A stretch of 64,000 bases of DNA, taken from assembly GCF_900258035.1 (NCBI RefSeq), contig NZ_OGTP01000014.1, positions 1 through 64,000 of the forward strand, read 5' to 3'. The notes below the pieces were generated by a model, which ran no database searches, had not been told where the DNA came from, and saw only the letters and a program-made list of their open reading frames with translations. Position 1 is the first letter of the stretch, and each line of letters begins with the position of its first letter. Source of the DNA: Caballeronia novacaledonica (lineage in GTDB: Bacteria; Pseudomonadota; Gammaproteobacteria; Burkholderiales; Burkholderiaceae). A program made the position numbers and the translations under genes. Of this stretch, positions 35,007 through 44,395 are shown in pieces.

Positions 35007-35127
35007 CGCACTTTCCCTCGTTGTTCTTATCCCGCGCACGCGCCGGCGCGCTGCAATGGCCGGAGCCGATGCGGCGCACCCGCGATGCGGGTTGTTTTCC
35101 AGTGTCTTGTTGCTTCTTCGTACGTCG

Positions 35128-36138
35128 TCAAACGAACAGCCCGAACTCCATCTCCGCAAGCCTGCTCTCTTCGGATTGCGTCGCCCGCGCGACTTCCGCC
35201 ATGGTCGCGGGCCGCACGCCGTAGGTCTCTCTCAAATGCGCATGATGCTTGAGCACCGCTTCGAGCACCGCGAGATTTTCGGCGAGATTCGCGCCGAAGT
35301 TATGCGGATGCCACCACAAGTGAAACGAACGGCCGGTGCGCGCCGCCGATGTCATCGACTGCTTGATCCGATGAATGCGCAGCCATTCCAGCGCCCGCTT
35401 GTTGCGCGCATACGGACGCAGGAAGCGGCTGGAGCGCACATCGACGAGCCCGCGCGAAGGACGCGGGTCGAAGGCGTGATCGCCCGAAAGATCGATATAG
35501 GCGTCGGCGAGACGCGCGGCGCGGCGCAGCGCGGCTTCGTCGGCGCGCGAGGTTTCCCGATACATCCAGTTGCGCTCGGTGCCGCGGTACGCGATCAGCC
35601 CTTCTTGCGCGCATACCGAAAGGTACGCGTTGTTCACCTGATTGCGCGGAAACACGATGCTCGCGGGCGGATCGGCGAGACGGCGGATCGCCGCGACGGA
35701 TGCCTGCATGTCGGCGGCGAATTGCGCCTTGTCCTGCCCCGCTTCGAGACAGTAGTAATGACAGAACGTATGGCTCGCGAGCTCGCTGCCTTCGGTATCG
35801 ACGATCTGGCGCGCGAGCGACAGCCCGTAATGGTACGGATCGCTTTTCTCGTCCGCGCCGATCGAATCGATGTAGCCGTTCGTGTACGGACTGAGCTTTG
35901 CGTCGTCATACGACGGACGGATATCGGGCAGATTCGCGAGCAGATCCTTCTTGTTATCGAAGAGCAGCATGCCGACCGTCGCCCATGTCGCCTTCACGCG
36001 ATACTTCGTGAACATCGCGAGCATGGCCGGAATCGCCTCGCGCACGCCGAGGATGTTCTTGCCATACGTGGCGATCGTGCGATGGTCGCGCACGCCCCAC
36101 ATCAGTTCGAAATCGAGCGAAATCAGGAAGTAGGACAT
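35128..36138 (-). CDS. Polysaccharide deacetylase family protein
   Basis: A 336-residue CE4-like deacetylase. The first strand has the DFE motif (ISLDFELMWG, D9), the metal/base segment SHTFCHY occurs near residue 120, and PRNQVN marks the arginine region. It resembles NodB/PgaB-type enzymes that remove N-acetyl from sugars. No signal peptide is visible, so it may be cytoplasmic, acting on a lipid- or nucleotide-linked precursor. It lies only 5 bp after the EpsG-like gene. Confidence 0.87.
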   Translation of the reverse strand: MSYFLISLDFELMWGVRDHRTIATYGKNILGVREAIPAMLAMFTKYRVKATWATVGMLLFDNKKDLLANLPDIRPSYDDAKLSPYTNGYIDSIGADEKSDPYHYGLSLARQIVDTEGSELASHTFCHYYCLEAGQDKAQFAADMQASVAAIRRLADPPASIVFPRNQVNNAYLSVCAQEGLIAYRGTERNWMYRETSRADEAALRRAARLADAYIDLSGDHAFDPRPSRGLVDVRSSRFLRPYARNKRALEWLRIHRIKQSMTSAARTGRSFHLWWHPHNFGANLAENLAVLEAVLKHHAHLRETYGVRPATMAEVARATQSEESRLAEMEFGLFV

Positions 36139-36143
36139 GGTCG

Positions 36144-37238
36144 TCAGGGCATCAGGAAGTATTTATAGACGCCTTCGAAATAGCTCTTCGTTGCGTCGGC
36201 GGCGACGGCCACGTACACGCCGAAGGTAATGACGAGAACCATCGCGTTCTTGATCCGGATCTCCGGCGCGAGGAAAGGCAGGAGCAGCGGCACGCAATAC
36301 CAGACGCGGCCCTTCGCGAACGGAAACACGAAGAACGCGACGACGAGATACACGAACAGCCCGAAATGCATGATCGACAAACGCGTATAGCCGAGTTCGC
36401 GCTTCGTTTCCGGCGAGCGCCACGTCGAGTACAGCACCATGACGGACGCCATCGTGTAGAACAGCAGCAGCATCAGCAGCTTGATCGTGAAGTTTTCCTG
36501 ATAGCCGGTGTATTCGTCGATGCGGCGTCCGCCGTACGTCGCGAACAGGAACTTCGCCGCCGACGCCAGCACGACCGCCGCCGCGCTGACCACGATGAGC
36601 GAACGCTTCTTCTCGCCGCCGAATCCCGCGGCGAGCAGCAGCGCGGTCGGCACCGCGAAGGTCGTGTGCACGAAGCTCGCGAGACCCATGCCGAGCGTCG
36701 GACGATTGAAGCGGCACGCGAACAGCATCGCGATCGCGAGCCCGAAGCCCTGCCGGATCTGGAACAGGCCGACCGTGGCGAGCGCGTACGGAATCACGAG
36801 CCACAGCAGCAGGCCGATCAGCGGGCGCCGCGTTTGCAGCAGCGAATACATCACGATCAGGTTGAGCAGCACGACCGTCGTGCGAATGCCGCCTTCGGGC
36901 GTCACGCCGAACGCGTTGAGCATGATGACCCACGTGCGCCAGCCGAGCTCCTCGGTGATGAGGCTGATGAGAAAGCCCATGTCCGACTCGCGGTTCTGAT
37001 AGAACTGCACGAGCCAGTGCCAGTCCGTCGAGCGGAAGTACTGAATGTACGCTTCCTGGTCGAAGATCAGGCCGACGCTGCGCTCGCGGAACGCCACGAT
37101 CGAAAGCGCGGCGGCCGCCAGCACCAGGAACGCCCATCCGGAAGGCGTCATGAAGTACGCGAATCCGCGCACTCTGTTCGCGGGTGCGCGTTGCTGCGCC
37201 GTGTTGTCCATTGTGGTTGCTTGCATCGTATTGGCCAT
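36144..37238 (-). CDS. EpsG-family polysaccharide polymerase (Wzy-like)
   Basis: A 364-residue membrane protein with about ten hydrophobic segments and an EpsG-type pattern, including FDQEAYIQYFRSTDW (first periplasmic loop) and the RQGFGLAIAMLFAC helix. EpsG/Wzy proteins polymerise lipid-linked repeat units in the periplasmic face. It is the only polymerase candidate in the cluster. It ends 5 bp before the deacetylase and starts 33 bp after the beta-helix gene. The ATG at 37238 lacks a strong ribosome site; Met at 37211 is an alternative. Confidence 0.82.
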   Translation of the reverse strand: MANTMQATTMDNTAQQRAPANRVRGFAYFMTPSGWAFLVLAAAALSIVAFRERSVGLIFDQEAYIQYFRSTDWHWLVQFYQNRESDMGFLISLITEELGWRTWVIMLNAFGVTPEGGIRTTVVLLNLIVMYSLLQTRRPLIGLLLWLVIPYALATVGLFQIRQGFGLAIAMLFACRFNRPTLGMGLASFVHTTFAVPTALLLAAGFGGEKKRSLIVVSAAAVVLASAAKFLFATYGGRRIDEYTGYQENFTIKLLMLLLFYTMASVMVLYSTWRSPETKRELGYTRLSIMHFGLFVYLVVAFFVFPFAKGRVWYCVPLLLPFLAPEIRIKNAMVLVITFGVYVAVAADATKSYFEGVYKYFLMP

Positions 37239-37271
37239 TTTTTTCGCTTTAGTTATTCCGTGGGCGCGCTG

Positions 37272-38291
37272 TCAGGGCACGAGCCTCAGGTTGGTGACGA
37301 CGATCTTCGGTCCCGCCTTGTCGTAATCGATGCTCTCGACGGTGGAAAGCCGCGGGCTCACCCACGTCGGCGAATGGCTCGCGATCTGCCCGGACACTTT
37401 GCGCCCGTTCAGCTTGAGCGCCGACACCGCGAAGGCCGCATCGCTCGCGCCTTCGTCGCGATGATTCGTGATGCCGATATCGACATGCTTGGGCATCGGC
37501 CCGACAATCTCCTCCAGCCAGACGATGATGCCGTAGCGGCACCTGCGCGTCGTCGGATTGACGATGCGGATGTTCTCCAGAATGTCCGCGTTGCTGTTCG
37601 GCTCCGCGTCCAGGCCCGCTTCCGGCTGCGTGCCGCCGATGTTCTCCCACAGCGGATTCTCGAACACGATGTTGCGTCCGCTGATGATCGACACGCCCTG
37701 TCTGCGGCAGCGGTCCGCATGGTGATTCACCACGCGAATGCCGCTGCTGTACTTGTATTCGACGTTGTAGCTGTTCGCGATATAGATGCCGTCGCCCCAG
37801 CATCCGACCGTCTTCGGCGAGATGAGCGTGACCTCGGTGCTGCCCGCGATCGAAAAGCCCATGCCGTGACCGTTCTCACGCAGCTCCGGCTTGGCGGCGT
37901 TCAGTTCCTTGCTGCCGTCGAGCACCGCGTTTTCGACGAGCACATTGTTCACGTCCCAGATGCGGAAGATCGAATAGAACGACGTGTCGTGCGGCAGCAG
38001 CTTGATCGACGCGCCCGGCGCGAAGCGCACATGACTGTCGCGACGCAGATCGAGCCCTTTCTCGTCGATGCGGCACTTGCCCGTGATGAGCAACGTCGCG
38101 TCGACGGACTGGTCGATGGCTCTTTGCAACGCGACGCGGTCGTTGGTCTTGCCATCGCCCTTCACGCCGAACGACTTGTCGGTGACGACGTCGCGCCGCT
38201 CGGCCGCGCGCGCGGTGAGGCCGAGCGCGCCCGACCCGCCGGCCACGGCGCCCATCAGCAGCGAGTGGATCACGCGTCGCCTGTCGACCAT
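37272..38291 (-). CDS. Exported right-handed beta-helix protein
   Basis: A 339-residue protein with an N-terminal Tat-like signal (DRRRVIHSLLMGAVAGGSGA, AxA near 28) and a right-handed beta-helix starting FGVKGDGKTNDRVALQ. It is paralogous to the lipoprotein at 28684 but lacks the lipobox cysteine and the Ser/Thr/Ala linker. Its start overlaps the stop of the glycosyltransferase gene upstream by one base (TAATG), which implies coupled translation. Placement between glycosyltransferases and polymerase points to a lyase, hydrolase or epimerase acting on the exported polymer. Confidence 0.88.
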   Translation of the reverse strand: MVDRRRVIHSLLMGAVAGGSGALGLTARAAERRDVVTDKSFGVKGDGKTNDRVALQRAIDQSVDATLLITGKCRIDEKGLDLRRDSHVRFAPGASIKLLPHDTSFYSIFRIWDVNNVLVENAVLDGSKELNAAKPELRENGHGMGFSIAGSTEVTLISPKTVGCWGDGIYIANSYNVEYKYSSGIRVVNHHADRCRRQGVSIISGRNIVFENPLWENIGGTQPEAGLDAEPNSNADILENIRIVNPTTRRCRYGIIVWLEEIVGPMPKHVDIGITNHRDEGASDAAFAVSALKLNGRKVSGQIASHSPTWVSPRLSTVESIDYDKAGPKIVVTNLRLVP

Positions 38292-39454
38292 TACGCTTTT
38301 TCTCCCGTGACCGTGCGCCGATACGCCGTGCTCCTGACTTCGTCGCCACGCGTGCGCGCGCCGAGTCGCGTGAAGATCGCGTCCCACTGGCGCAAGATCG
38401 CCTGCGACGAGTAACGTTGCCGCACCGATGCCGCCGCCTTGCGTCCGAGTTCGGCGCGCAACGCTTCGTCGGACATCACGCGCCGCAGCGCGTCGGTCAG
38501 CGCGGCCTTGTCGGCGAATGGCACGAGCACGCCGTCTTCGCCGTCGCGGGTCAGTTCGCGCGGGCCGCTCTTGCAGTCGAACGCGACGGTCGCGAGTCCG
38601 AGCGCCATGCCTTCGAGCATCGCCATCGGCAAGCCTTCGTAGCGCGACGACAGCACGAACGCATCCGAGCGCGCCATTTCTTCCCACGGCGTCGTGGTCT
38701 TGCCGGGCATCAGCACGCGCTCGCCCAGCTCGTGCTGCGCGACCTGCGCTTCGAGCGCCGCGCGCTCGGGGCCTTCGCCCCAGATCCACAAATCCCAGTC
38801 CGGAAACTCGGGCGCGAGCGTCGCGAACACGTCGATCAACCAGTCGAACGCCTTTTGCGTGTTGAGCCGCCCGACCGCGATCAGCCGCTTGCGCGCGCTC
38901 TTCTCGACGGACTTCGGATCGAGCAGCAGCAATTCGTCCGGCAGCGGATTGGGCACCACTTCGATGCCCTTCACGCGCGGCACCATCTTGCGAAACGACG
39001 CCTCCATGTTGTCCGTGAGCAGCGTCAGCAGATCGGCGAACGGATAGACGAAGCGGCACATCCGCATCATCAGCGACGAGCGGCCATCGGCGGAAGGGTC
39101 GATATGCTCGCTCGCGATCACCGGAATGCCGAGCCCGCGCGTGGCGAGAATCGTCGTGATGTTGACGTTCGAGAGAAACGACACGACGACATCCGGCGCG
39201 CTCTCGCGAATGAGCGCACGCAGCGCGCGAAAACGCGCGGGATATTGCAGCATGCGCGCGCCGGCCTTCACGCGATCGGCGAGGAAAACGCAGCGCACGT
39301 TTTCCGCGAGCGGATAGAAGCACGCGCCGCGGCCGCTGTACGTGATGACGAGCGTGACGGTGTCGCCGCGTTGCGCCCACGCATTGACGAGCGATGCCGC
39401 GACGCGCTCGGCGCCGCCGCTTCCCATCGAACTGACGACGAGCATGATTTTCAT
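38291..39454 (-). CDS. Glycosyltransferase family 4 protein
   Basis: A 387-residue GT-B glycosyltransferase. N-terminal MVVSSMGSGGAERVAA-type block (LVVSSMGSGGAERVAASLV), C-terminal GT4 region with RLNTQKAFDWLI, WGEGPERAALE and RYEGLPMAMLEGMALG, the Glu motif for the nucleotide-sugar. It resembles WbpJ/PelF-type GT4 enzymes. ATG at 39454 is the start; the stop overlaps the beta-helix start. It is a near relative of the next glycosyltransferase (39468), suggesting gene duplication. Sugar specificity unknown. Confidence 0.9.
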   Translation of the reverse strand: MKIMLVVSSMGSGGAERVAASLVNAWAQRGDTVTLVITYSGRGACFYPLAENVRCVFLADRVKAGARMLQYPARFRALRALIRESAPDVVVSFLSNVNITTILATRGLGIPVIASEHIDPSADGRSSLMMRMCRFVYPFADLLTLLTDNMEASFRKMVPRVKGIEVVPNPLPDELLLLDPKSVEKSARKRLIAVGRLNTQKAFDWLIDVFATLAPEFPDWDLWIWGEGPERAALEAQVAQHELGERVLMPGKTTTPWEEMARSDAFVLSSRYEGLPMAMLEGMALGLATVAFDCKSGPRELTRDGEDGVLVPFADKAALTDALRRVMSDEALRAELGRKAAASVRQRYSSQAILRQWDAIFTRLGARTRGDEVRSTAYRRTVTGEKA

Positions 39455-39467
39455 CGGCGTCGGCTCC

Positions 39468-40634
39468 TCATCGCTCGGCAACGGGAACGCGCAGGTTCGG
39501 CCGCAACGGAACCTTCACGCCGGACTCTTCGAACACTTCCTGCCACAGCGCGATCGTTTTCGGCAATGCGAAGGTGTCGTTGACGGAAGTCGCGCACAGC
39601 GCCATGCGATGCCGCTCGGCGTCGTCCCGCATCAGCGATTCGAGCGACTTCGCGAGCGCGTTCGCATCGCCGACAGGATTCACGAGCAGGCCGTTCGTGC
39701 CATGCGTGACGATCACGCGCGGCCCGGAATCGCAGTCGTAGCTCACCGCCGCGCAGCCGCTTGCCATGGCTTCGACGAGCGTCATCGAAAAGCCTTCGAA
39801 GTGCGAACTCAGCACGTAGAGATCGGCGCGTTCGTACCAGTCCGCCACGTTGCCCGCGCGGCCCGGCAGAAACACGCGGCCGTGCAGCTTCGACTCTTCG
39901 ACGCGCCGTTCGAGACTCCCGCGCGCCTGGCCTTCGCCGACGATCACGAGATCCCATTGCGGCAACGCGCCGGCGATCTTCCGGAACGCGTCGATGAGAC
40001 TGTCGAAGCCCTTTTCCGGCGACAGCCGTCCGACCGCGAGCAACACGCGGCGCTCGTCACCGACGACGCTGCGCGGCTCGATCATCGGATTCGTTCGCGC
40101 GATCGGCAGCGTGAACGGCGGCGGAATCACCTTGACGTCGGTGCAGCGGCAATGCGTTTCGATCCATTCGCGGGTTTCGTCGGTGAGCGCGACGACCTTG
40201 TCCGCGAAGCGATACGTCAGAAGCCGCAGACGCTCCCAGAACGGCGTGAGCGGCGCGCGCGGCGGATGCGTGTGCTCGCTCGCGATGATCTTGTACGGCA
40301 GGCCGATGCCCGCGAGAACCGCGAGCACGTTGGCCGTCGCCATGACGCCGAGCGCGACCGTCGGCTTCGTCTCGCGCAGCACCTTGCGGAAAGCGAGCAC
40401 GCGCTTCAGGTTGGACAGCGCCGTGCGCAGCATGCCGCCGCCTTCGACGCCGCCCGCGAGCCCCAGCTCGATGCGCTTCACGCGCGGATGAAACGGATAG
40501 ACGTCGCCCTCACCTGCCGTCAGCGTGACGACGGTCACTTCCCAGCCGAGCGCCGCCCACTCGTTCGCGAGATTGGCGGTGACGCGCTCCGCGCCGCCGC
40601 CGTGCATCGAGTAGATGAAAACGACGATTTTCAT
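39468..40634 (-). CDS. Glycosyltransferase family 4 protein
   Basis: A 388-residue GT-B enzyme with the same architecture as the downstream neighbour: [16 protein letters not shown] near the N-terminus, [26 protein letters not shown] and [17 protein letters not shown] near the C-terminus. It overlaps the epimerase gene by 4 bp (ATGA type), so the two are translationally coupled, and is 13 bp upstream of the 38291 glycosyltransferase. Probably extends the lipid-linked repeat unit. Confidence 0.9.
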   Translation of the reverse strand: MKIVVFIYSMHGGGAERVTANLANEWAALGWEVTVVTLTAGEGDVYPFHPRVKRIELGLAGGVEGGGMLRTALSNLKRVLAFRKVLRETKPTVALGVMATANVLAVLAGIGLPYKIIASEHTHPPRAPLTPFWERLRLLTYRFADKVVALTDETREWIETHCRCTDVKVIPPPFTLPIARTNPMIEPRSVVGDERRVLLAVGRLSPEKGFDSLIDAFRKIAGALPQWDLVIVGEGQARGSLERRVEESKLHGRVFLPGRAGNVADWYERADLYVLSSHFEGFSMTLVEAMASGCAAVSYDCDSGPRVIVTHGTNGLLVNPVGDANALAKSLESLMRDDAERHRMALCATSVNDTFALPKTIALWQEVFEESGVKVPLRPNLRVPVAER

Positions 40635-41704
40635 GCGGTCCTCGTCGCCATGTCGGCTTCGGCCGGCACGAGCCGCCGCCCGGAAAGGAAGCGGATATAC
40701 CAGGGCATCGCGATCGCGAGACCGTCCGCGAGCGCAATGGCGTGCGCGTAGCCGAGCAGTTGCGCGGCCTTGTCGACGTTGGCCTGCGAATGGCGCACGT
40801 CGCCGGCGCGGAACGGCGCGTAGACCGGGCTGCCGTCGTTCAGCACGCCGTTCTCGGCGAGCACGCGCTTCAGGCCGTCGTAAAGCTGATTGAGCGTCGT
40901 GCGGTCGCCGACCGCGACGTTGTAGACCTGGTTGCGCGCCTGCGCGTCGGACATCGCCGCGAGGATGTTCATCTGCACGACGTTGTCGATGAAGCAGAAG
41001 TCGCGGCTCGTCTCGCCGTCGCCGTTGATGGTCACCTGCTCGTCGTCGATGAGCGCGGCCGTCCACTTCGGAATCACGGCCGCATACGCGCCGTCCGGAT
41101 CCTGACGCTTGCCGAACACGTTGAAATAACGCAGGCCGATCGCGTTCAGGCCGTACGTGCGCGCGAACACCGATGCGTACAGCTCGTTCGCGTACTTCGT
41201 CACCGCGTACGGCGAAAGCGGCTGGCCGATGCGATCCTCGACTTTCGGCAGGCCCGGATGATCGCCATAGGTCGAACTCGACGCCGCGTAGGTGAAGCTC
41301 TCCACCTTCGCGTCGCGTGCGGCGACGAGCATGTTCAGAAAGCCGCTGATGTTGACTTCGTGCGTCGTGATCGGATCGTTCACGGAACGCGGCACCGAGC
41401 CGAGCGCCGCTTCGTGCAGCACGTGCGCGGCGCCCTTCATGGCGGCGCGGCAATCGTCGAGATTGCGGATATCGCCTTCGATGAAACTGAAGCGGTTCCA
41501 TTGCGCGGGCGTCACGAGCGAGCGCACTTCGTCGAGATTGCGCTGATGGCCCGTCGCGAAGTTGTCGAGCCCGACGACTTCCTGATCGAGCTTCAAGAGC
41601 GCTTCGAGCAGATTCGAGCCGATAAACCCGGCGACGCCCGTGATCAGCCACTTGCGCGGATTGCGCGTCAGTTGCTGGCGGATCGATTCGTAACGATCAG
41701 ACAT
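40631..41704 (-). CDS. UDP-N-acetylglucosamine 4-epimerase, TviC/WbpP-type
   Basis: A 357-residue extended SDR. The dinucleotide motif GVAGFIGS is at 23-30, the catalytic pair is Y166 and K170 (SPYAVTKY), and the serine block AASSSTYG is near 140-147. The N-terminal extension and these blocks match TviC/WbpP/Gne enzymes that interconvert UDP-GlcNAc and UDP-GalNAc, or their acids. It pairs with the TviB-type dehydrogenase at 43024, as in Vi antigen synthesis. ATG at 41704 is used, although an in-frame TTG lies 12 bases before it. It overlaps the glycosyltransferase genes at both ends. Confidence 0.88.
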   Translation of the reverse strand: MSDRYESIRQQLTRNPRKWLITGVAGFIGSNLLEALLKLDQEVVGLDNFATGHQRNLDEVRSLVTPAQWNRFSFIEGDIRNLDDCRAAMKGAAHVLHEAALGSVPRSVNDPITTHEVNISGFLNMLVAARDAKVESFTYAASSSTYGDHPGLPKVEDRIGQPLSPYAVTKYANELYASVFARTYGLNAIGLRYFNVFGKRQDPDGAYAAVIPKWTAALIDDEQVTINGDGETSRDFCFIDNVVQMNILAAMSDAQARNQVYNVAVGDRTTLNQLYDGLKRVLAENGVLNDGSPVYAPFRAGDVRHSQANVDKAAQLLGYAHAIALADGLAIAMPWYIRFLSGRRLVPAEADMATRTA

Positions 41705-42908
41705 GAAAGTCTCCAAGATTGCCGACGGGCGCGGCGTGTTCGCGGCGCTCGCCTTCGATCGCGATCGAGGGCACCAGCTCGCGATACACGGCCAGCGTCT
41801 TCTCGATGACGATGCGTTCGTCGAAATTCTTCAGCGCCTTTTCACGCGCGGCGAGGCCCAGCTTTCTCGCGAGCGCGCGGTCGTCGTCGAGCTGGCGGAT
41901 CGCGTCGGCGAGCGCGCGGGCGTCGCGCACCGGCACCTGCAAGCCATCCACGCCCGACTCGCTGACCACTTCGCGGCAGCCCGGCGCGTCCGTCGTGATG
42001 AGCGGCAGCGCGCAGCCCGCGGCTTCGATCAACGCTTTCGGCAGGCCTTCGCGATAGCTCGGCAGCACCATCACGTCCACTTCGGCGAAGAGCTTCGGCA
42101 TGTCGCTCACATGACCGAGCCATTCGACGAGTCCCTCTTTCACCCAGCCCTGCACCATCGCCGTGCTCACCGACGCCGGATTGCCGTCGTCGGGCGAGCC
42201 CGCGAGGAGGAAGCGCACGGTGCGATTCTCGCGCCGCAGCATGCGCGCCGCCTCGACATATTCCTCGATGCCCTTGTCCCATACGAGCCGCGCCGCCAGC
42301 AGGATGCGCAGCGGCTTGACCGCATCTTCGGCCGACTCTTCGCGCACCTTGAAGCGCGTCAGATCGACGCCCGAGCCCTTGATGAGGCGAATCCCCTTCG
42401 ATTCGACGATACGCGCGGCTTCGAACAGCTTGATGTCGTCCGGATTCTGCAGGACGAGAATGCTGTCGCGGCCGTTCAGCGCCGTGCGCATCACCTGGCG
42501 CACGACCGGCTTCAGGATACGCGCCTTCAGGTCGCGGCTCGTGAAGACGTAGCCCATGCCCGCCACCGCGTTCACGCGCGCGGGCACGCCTGCGAGCTTG
42601 CTCGCGAACGAGCCGTAGACCGCGCTCTTGATCGTGAAGCCGTGCACGAGCTGCGGCTTTTCGCGCTGGAAGAAACGCGCGAGCCACAACACGAGCGCCA
42701 GTTCGCGAAGCGGATTCAGGCTGCGGCGGTTCATCGGCACCGCATGCCAGCGAAAACCGAGATCGCGCAGCTTCGGGCCGTATTCGCCGTCCGGTGACAG
42801 CAGAATGACCTCGAAACCCGCGTCGCGCAGTTTGCGAGCGAACGAAAGACGAAAGTTATATAGATACCAATCGGTGTTGGCGTACAGAACTACCTTGGGC
42901 ATCTTCAT
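41697..42908 (-). CDS. Glycosyltransferase family 4 protein
   Basis: A 403-residue GT-B enzyme. [19 protein letters not shown] at the N-terminus is the block of WbpT/PglA-like GT4 enzymes that add GalNAc or GalNAcA; the C-terminal part has [17 protein letters not shown] and [19 protein letters not shown]. It overlaps the epimerase by 8 bp. The gap to the upstream dehydrogenase is 115 bp. Given TviB/TviC, a GalNAcA or GalNAc transferase role is plausible but not provable here. Confidence 0.9.
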   Translation of the reverse strand: MKMPKVVLYANTDWYLYNFRLSFARKLRDAGFEVILLSPDGEYGPKLRDLGFRWHAVPMNRRSLNPLRELALVLWLARFFQREKPQLVHGFTIKSAVYGSFASKLAGVPARVNAVAGMGYVFTSRDLKARILKPVVRQVMRTALNGRDSILVLQNPDDIKLFEAARIVESKGIRLIKGSGVDLTRFKVREESAEDAVKPLRILLAARLVWDKGIEEYVEAARMLRRENRTVRFLLAGSPDDGNPASVSTAMVQGWVKEGLVEWLGHVSDMPKLFAEVDVMVLPSYREGLPKALIEAAGCALPLITTDAPGCREVVSESGVDGLQVPVRDARALADAIRQLDDDRALARKLGLAAREKALKNFDERIVIEKTLAVYRELVPSIAIEGERREHAAPVGNLGDFHV

Positions 42909-43023
42909 TGCGAACTCCGAACGTCCGGTTGACATCGCCGCGGGCAACTCCCGAATCTCGGGAGCCGAACCGCGGCGATGTTGTGCGACGGCCTGCATCG
43001 GCTCATCCCGATGCCACCGAACC

Positions 43024-44301
43024 TCAGAGACGCATGTCGCTCGCCTCGGGCGGCAGAACGTATTTGAGGTCGCACAGCACGTGCCGCGCCTTGCCGTAGG
43101 CGTGAATGCCGTCCGCGCCTTCATCGGCGAACTGGCGGTGCGCCACGGCGAGCACGATCGCGTCGTAGACGCCCTTGGCCGGCTGATCGATCGGATCGAT
43201 GCCGTACTCGTGATGCGCCTCTTCCTTCGACACCCACGGGTCATACACGTCCACCTGGACGCCGTATTCCTTGAGATCGGCGATGATGTCGACCACGCGC
43301 GTATTGCGCAGGTCCGGGCAGTTCTCCTTGAACGTGAGGCCCATGATGAGCACGCGCGCACCCGAGATGGCGATGTCGCGCTTGGTCATCGTCTTCACGA
43401 GTTGCGAGACGACGTAATTGCCCATGCTGTCGTTCAGGCGGCGCCCGGCGAGAATGATCTCCGGGTGATAGCCGATCGCCTGCGCCTTGTGCGTCAGGTA
43501 ATACGGATCCACGCCGATGCAATGGCCGCCGACGAGACCCGGACGGAACGGGATGAAGTTCCACTTCGTGCCGGCCGCGAGCAGCACGGACTCGGTGTCG
43601 ATATTCATCTTGTTGAAGATGATCGAAAGTTCGTTGATGAGCGCGATATTCACGTCGCGCTGCGTGTTCTCGATCACCTTGGCCGCTTCGGCGACGCGGA
43701 TGCTGCTCGCCTTGTGCGTGCCCGCGGCGATGATCCCGCGATACAGCTCGTCGACGAAATCGGCCACTTCGGGCGTCGAGCCGGACGTGACCTTCTTGAT
43801 GTCCGGCAGACGGTGCGACTTGTCGCCCGGATTGATCCGCTCCGGGCTATAGCCGACGAAGAAATCTTCGTTGAATTTCAGGCCCGACATCTTTTCGAGC
43901 ACCGGCACGCACTCTTCCTCGGTCGCGCCGGGATAAACCGTCGATTCATAGATGACGACATCGCCCTTCTTCAGCACGCTGCCGATGGTCGTCGACGCGC
44001 CGATCAGCGGCGAGAGGTCCGGACGCTTGTAGTGATCGATCGGCGTCGGCACGGTGGCGATGAACACCGTGCAACTGCGCAGGTCTTCGACTTCGGCGCT
44101 GTACTGCATGAGGGTCGCGGAGGCAAGCTCGGCATCGTCGACTTCGAGCGTGACATCGCGCCCTTCGCGCAGCGCGTTGATGCGCGCACGGTTGATATCG
44201 AAGCCCACGACGGGATGGCGCTTGCCAAATTCGACGGCGAGCGGCAGGCCGACATAGCCAAGACCGACGATGCCGAGTTTCAACTCTTGCGGCGAGAACA
44301 T
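43024..44301 (-). CDS. UDP-N-acetylhexosamine 6-dehydrogenase, TviB/WbpO-type
   Basis: A 425-residue UDP-sugar dehydrogenase. The NAD motif [13 protein letters not shown] begins at residue 10 and the catalytic cysteine C261 lies in [11 protein letters not shown]. The full-length likeness is to TviB/WbpO, which oxidise UDP-GlcNAc or UDP-GalNAc to the uronic acid. With the TviC-type epimerase the cell could make UDP-GalNAcA, the sugar of the Vi antigen and many O-antigens. ATG at 44301 follows GAGGAG by eight bases; GTG at 44307 is too close to that site. Confidence 0.93.
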   Translation of the reverse strand: MFSPQELKLGIVGLGYVGLPLAVEFGKRHPVVGFDINRARINALREGRDVTLEVDDAELASATLMQYSAEVEDLRSCTVFIATVPTPIDHYKRPDLSPLIGASTTIGSVLKKGDVVIYESTVYPGATEEECVPVLEKMSGLKFNEDFFVGYSPERINPGDKSHRLPDIKKVTSGSTPEVADFVDELYRGIIAAGTHKASSIRVAEAAKVIENTQRDVNIALINELSIIFNKMNIDTESVLLAAGTKWNFIPFRPGLVGGHCIGVDPYYLTHKAQAIGYHPEIILAGRRLNDSMGNYVVSQLVKTMTKRDIAISGARVLIMGLTFKENCPDLRNTRVVDIIADLKEYGVQVDVYDPWVSKEEAHHEYGIDPIDQPAKGVYDAIVLAVAHRQFADEGADGIHAYGKARHVLCDLKYVLPPEASDMRL

Positions 44302-44395
44302 ATTCACTTCTCCTCGTTATGCAACTCAGGACGTTTATTTAGTACTGCTTTTCGATTCAGGGTCCAGCAGGAGCGAATGCCGGATGAGTCAGCCT

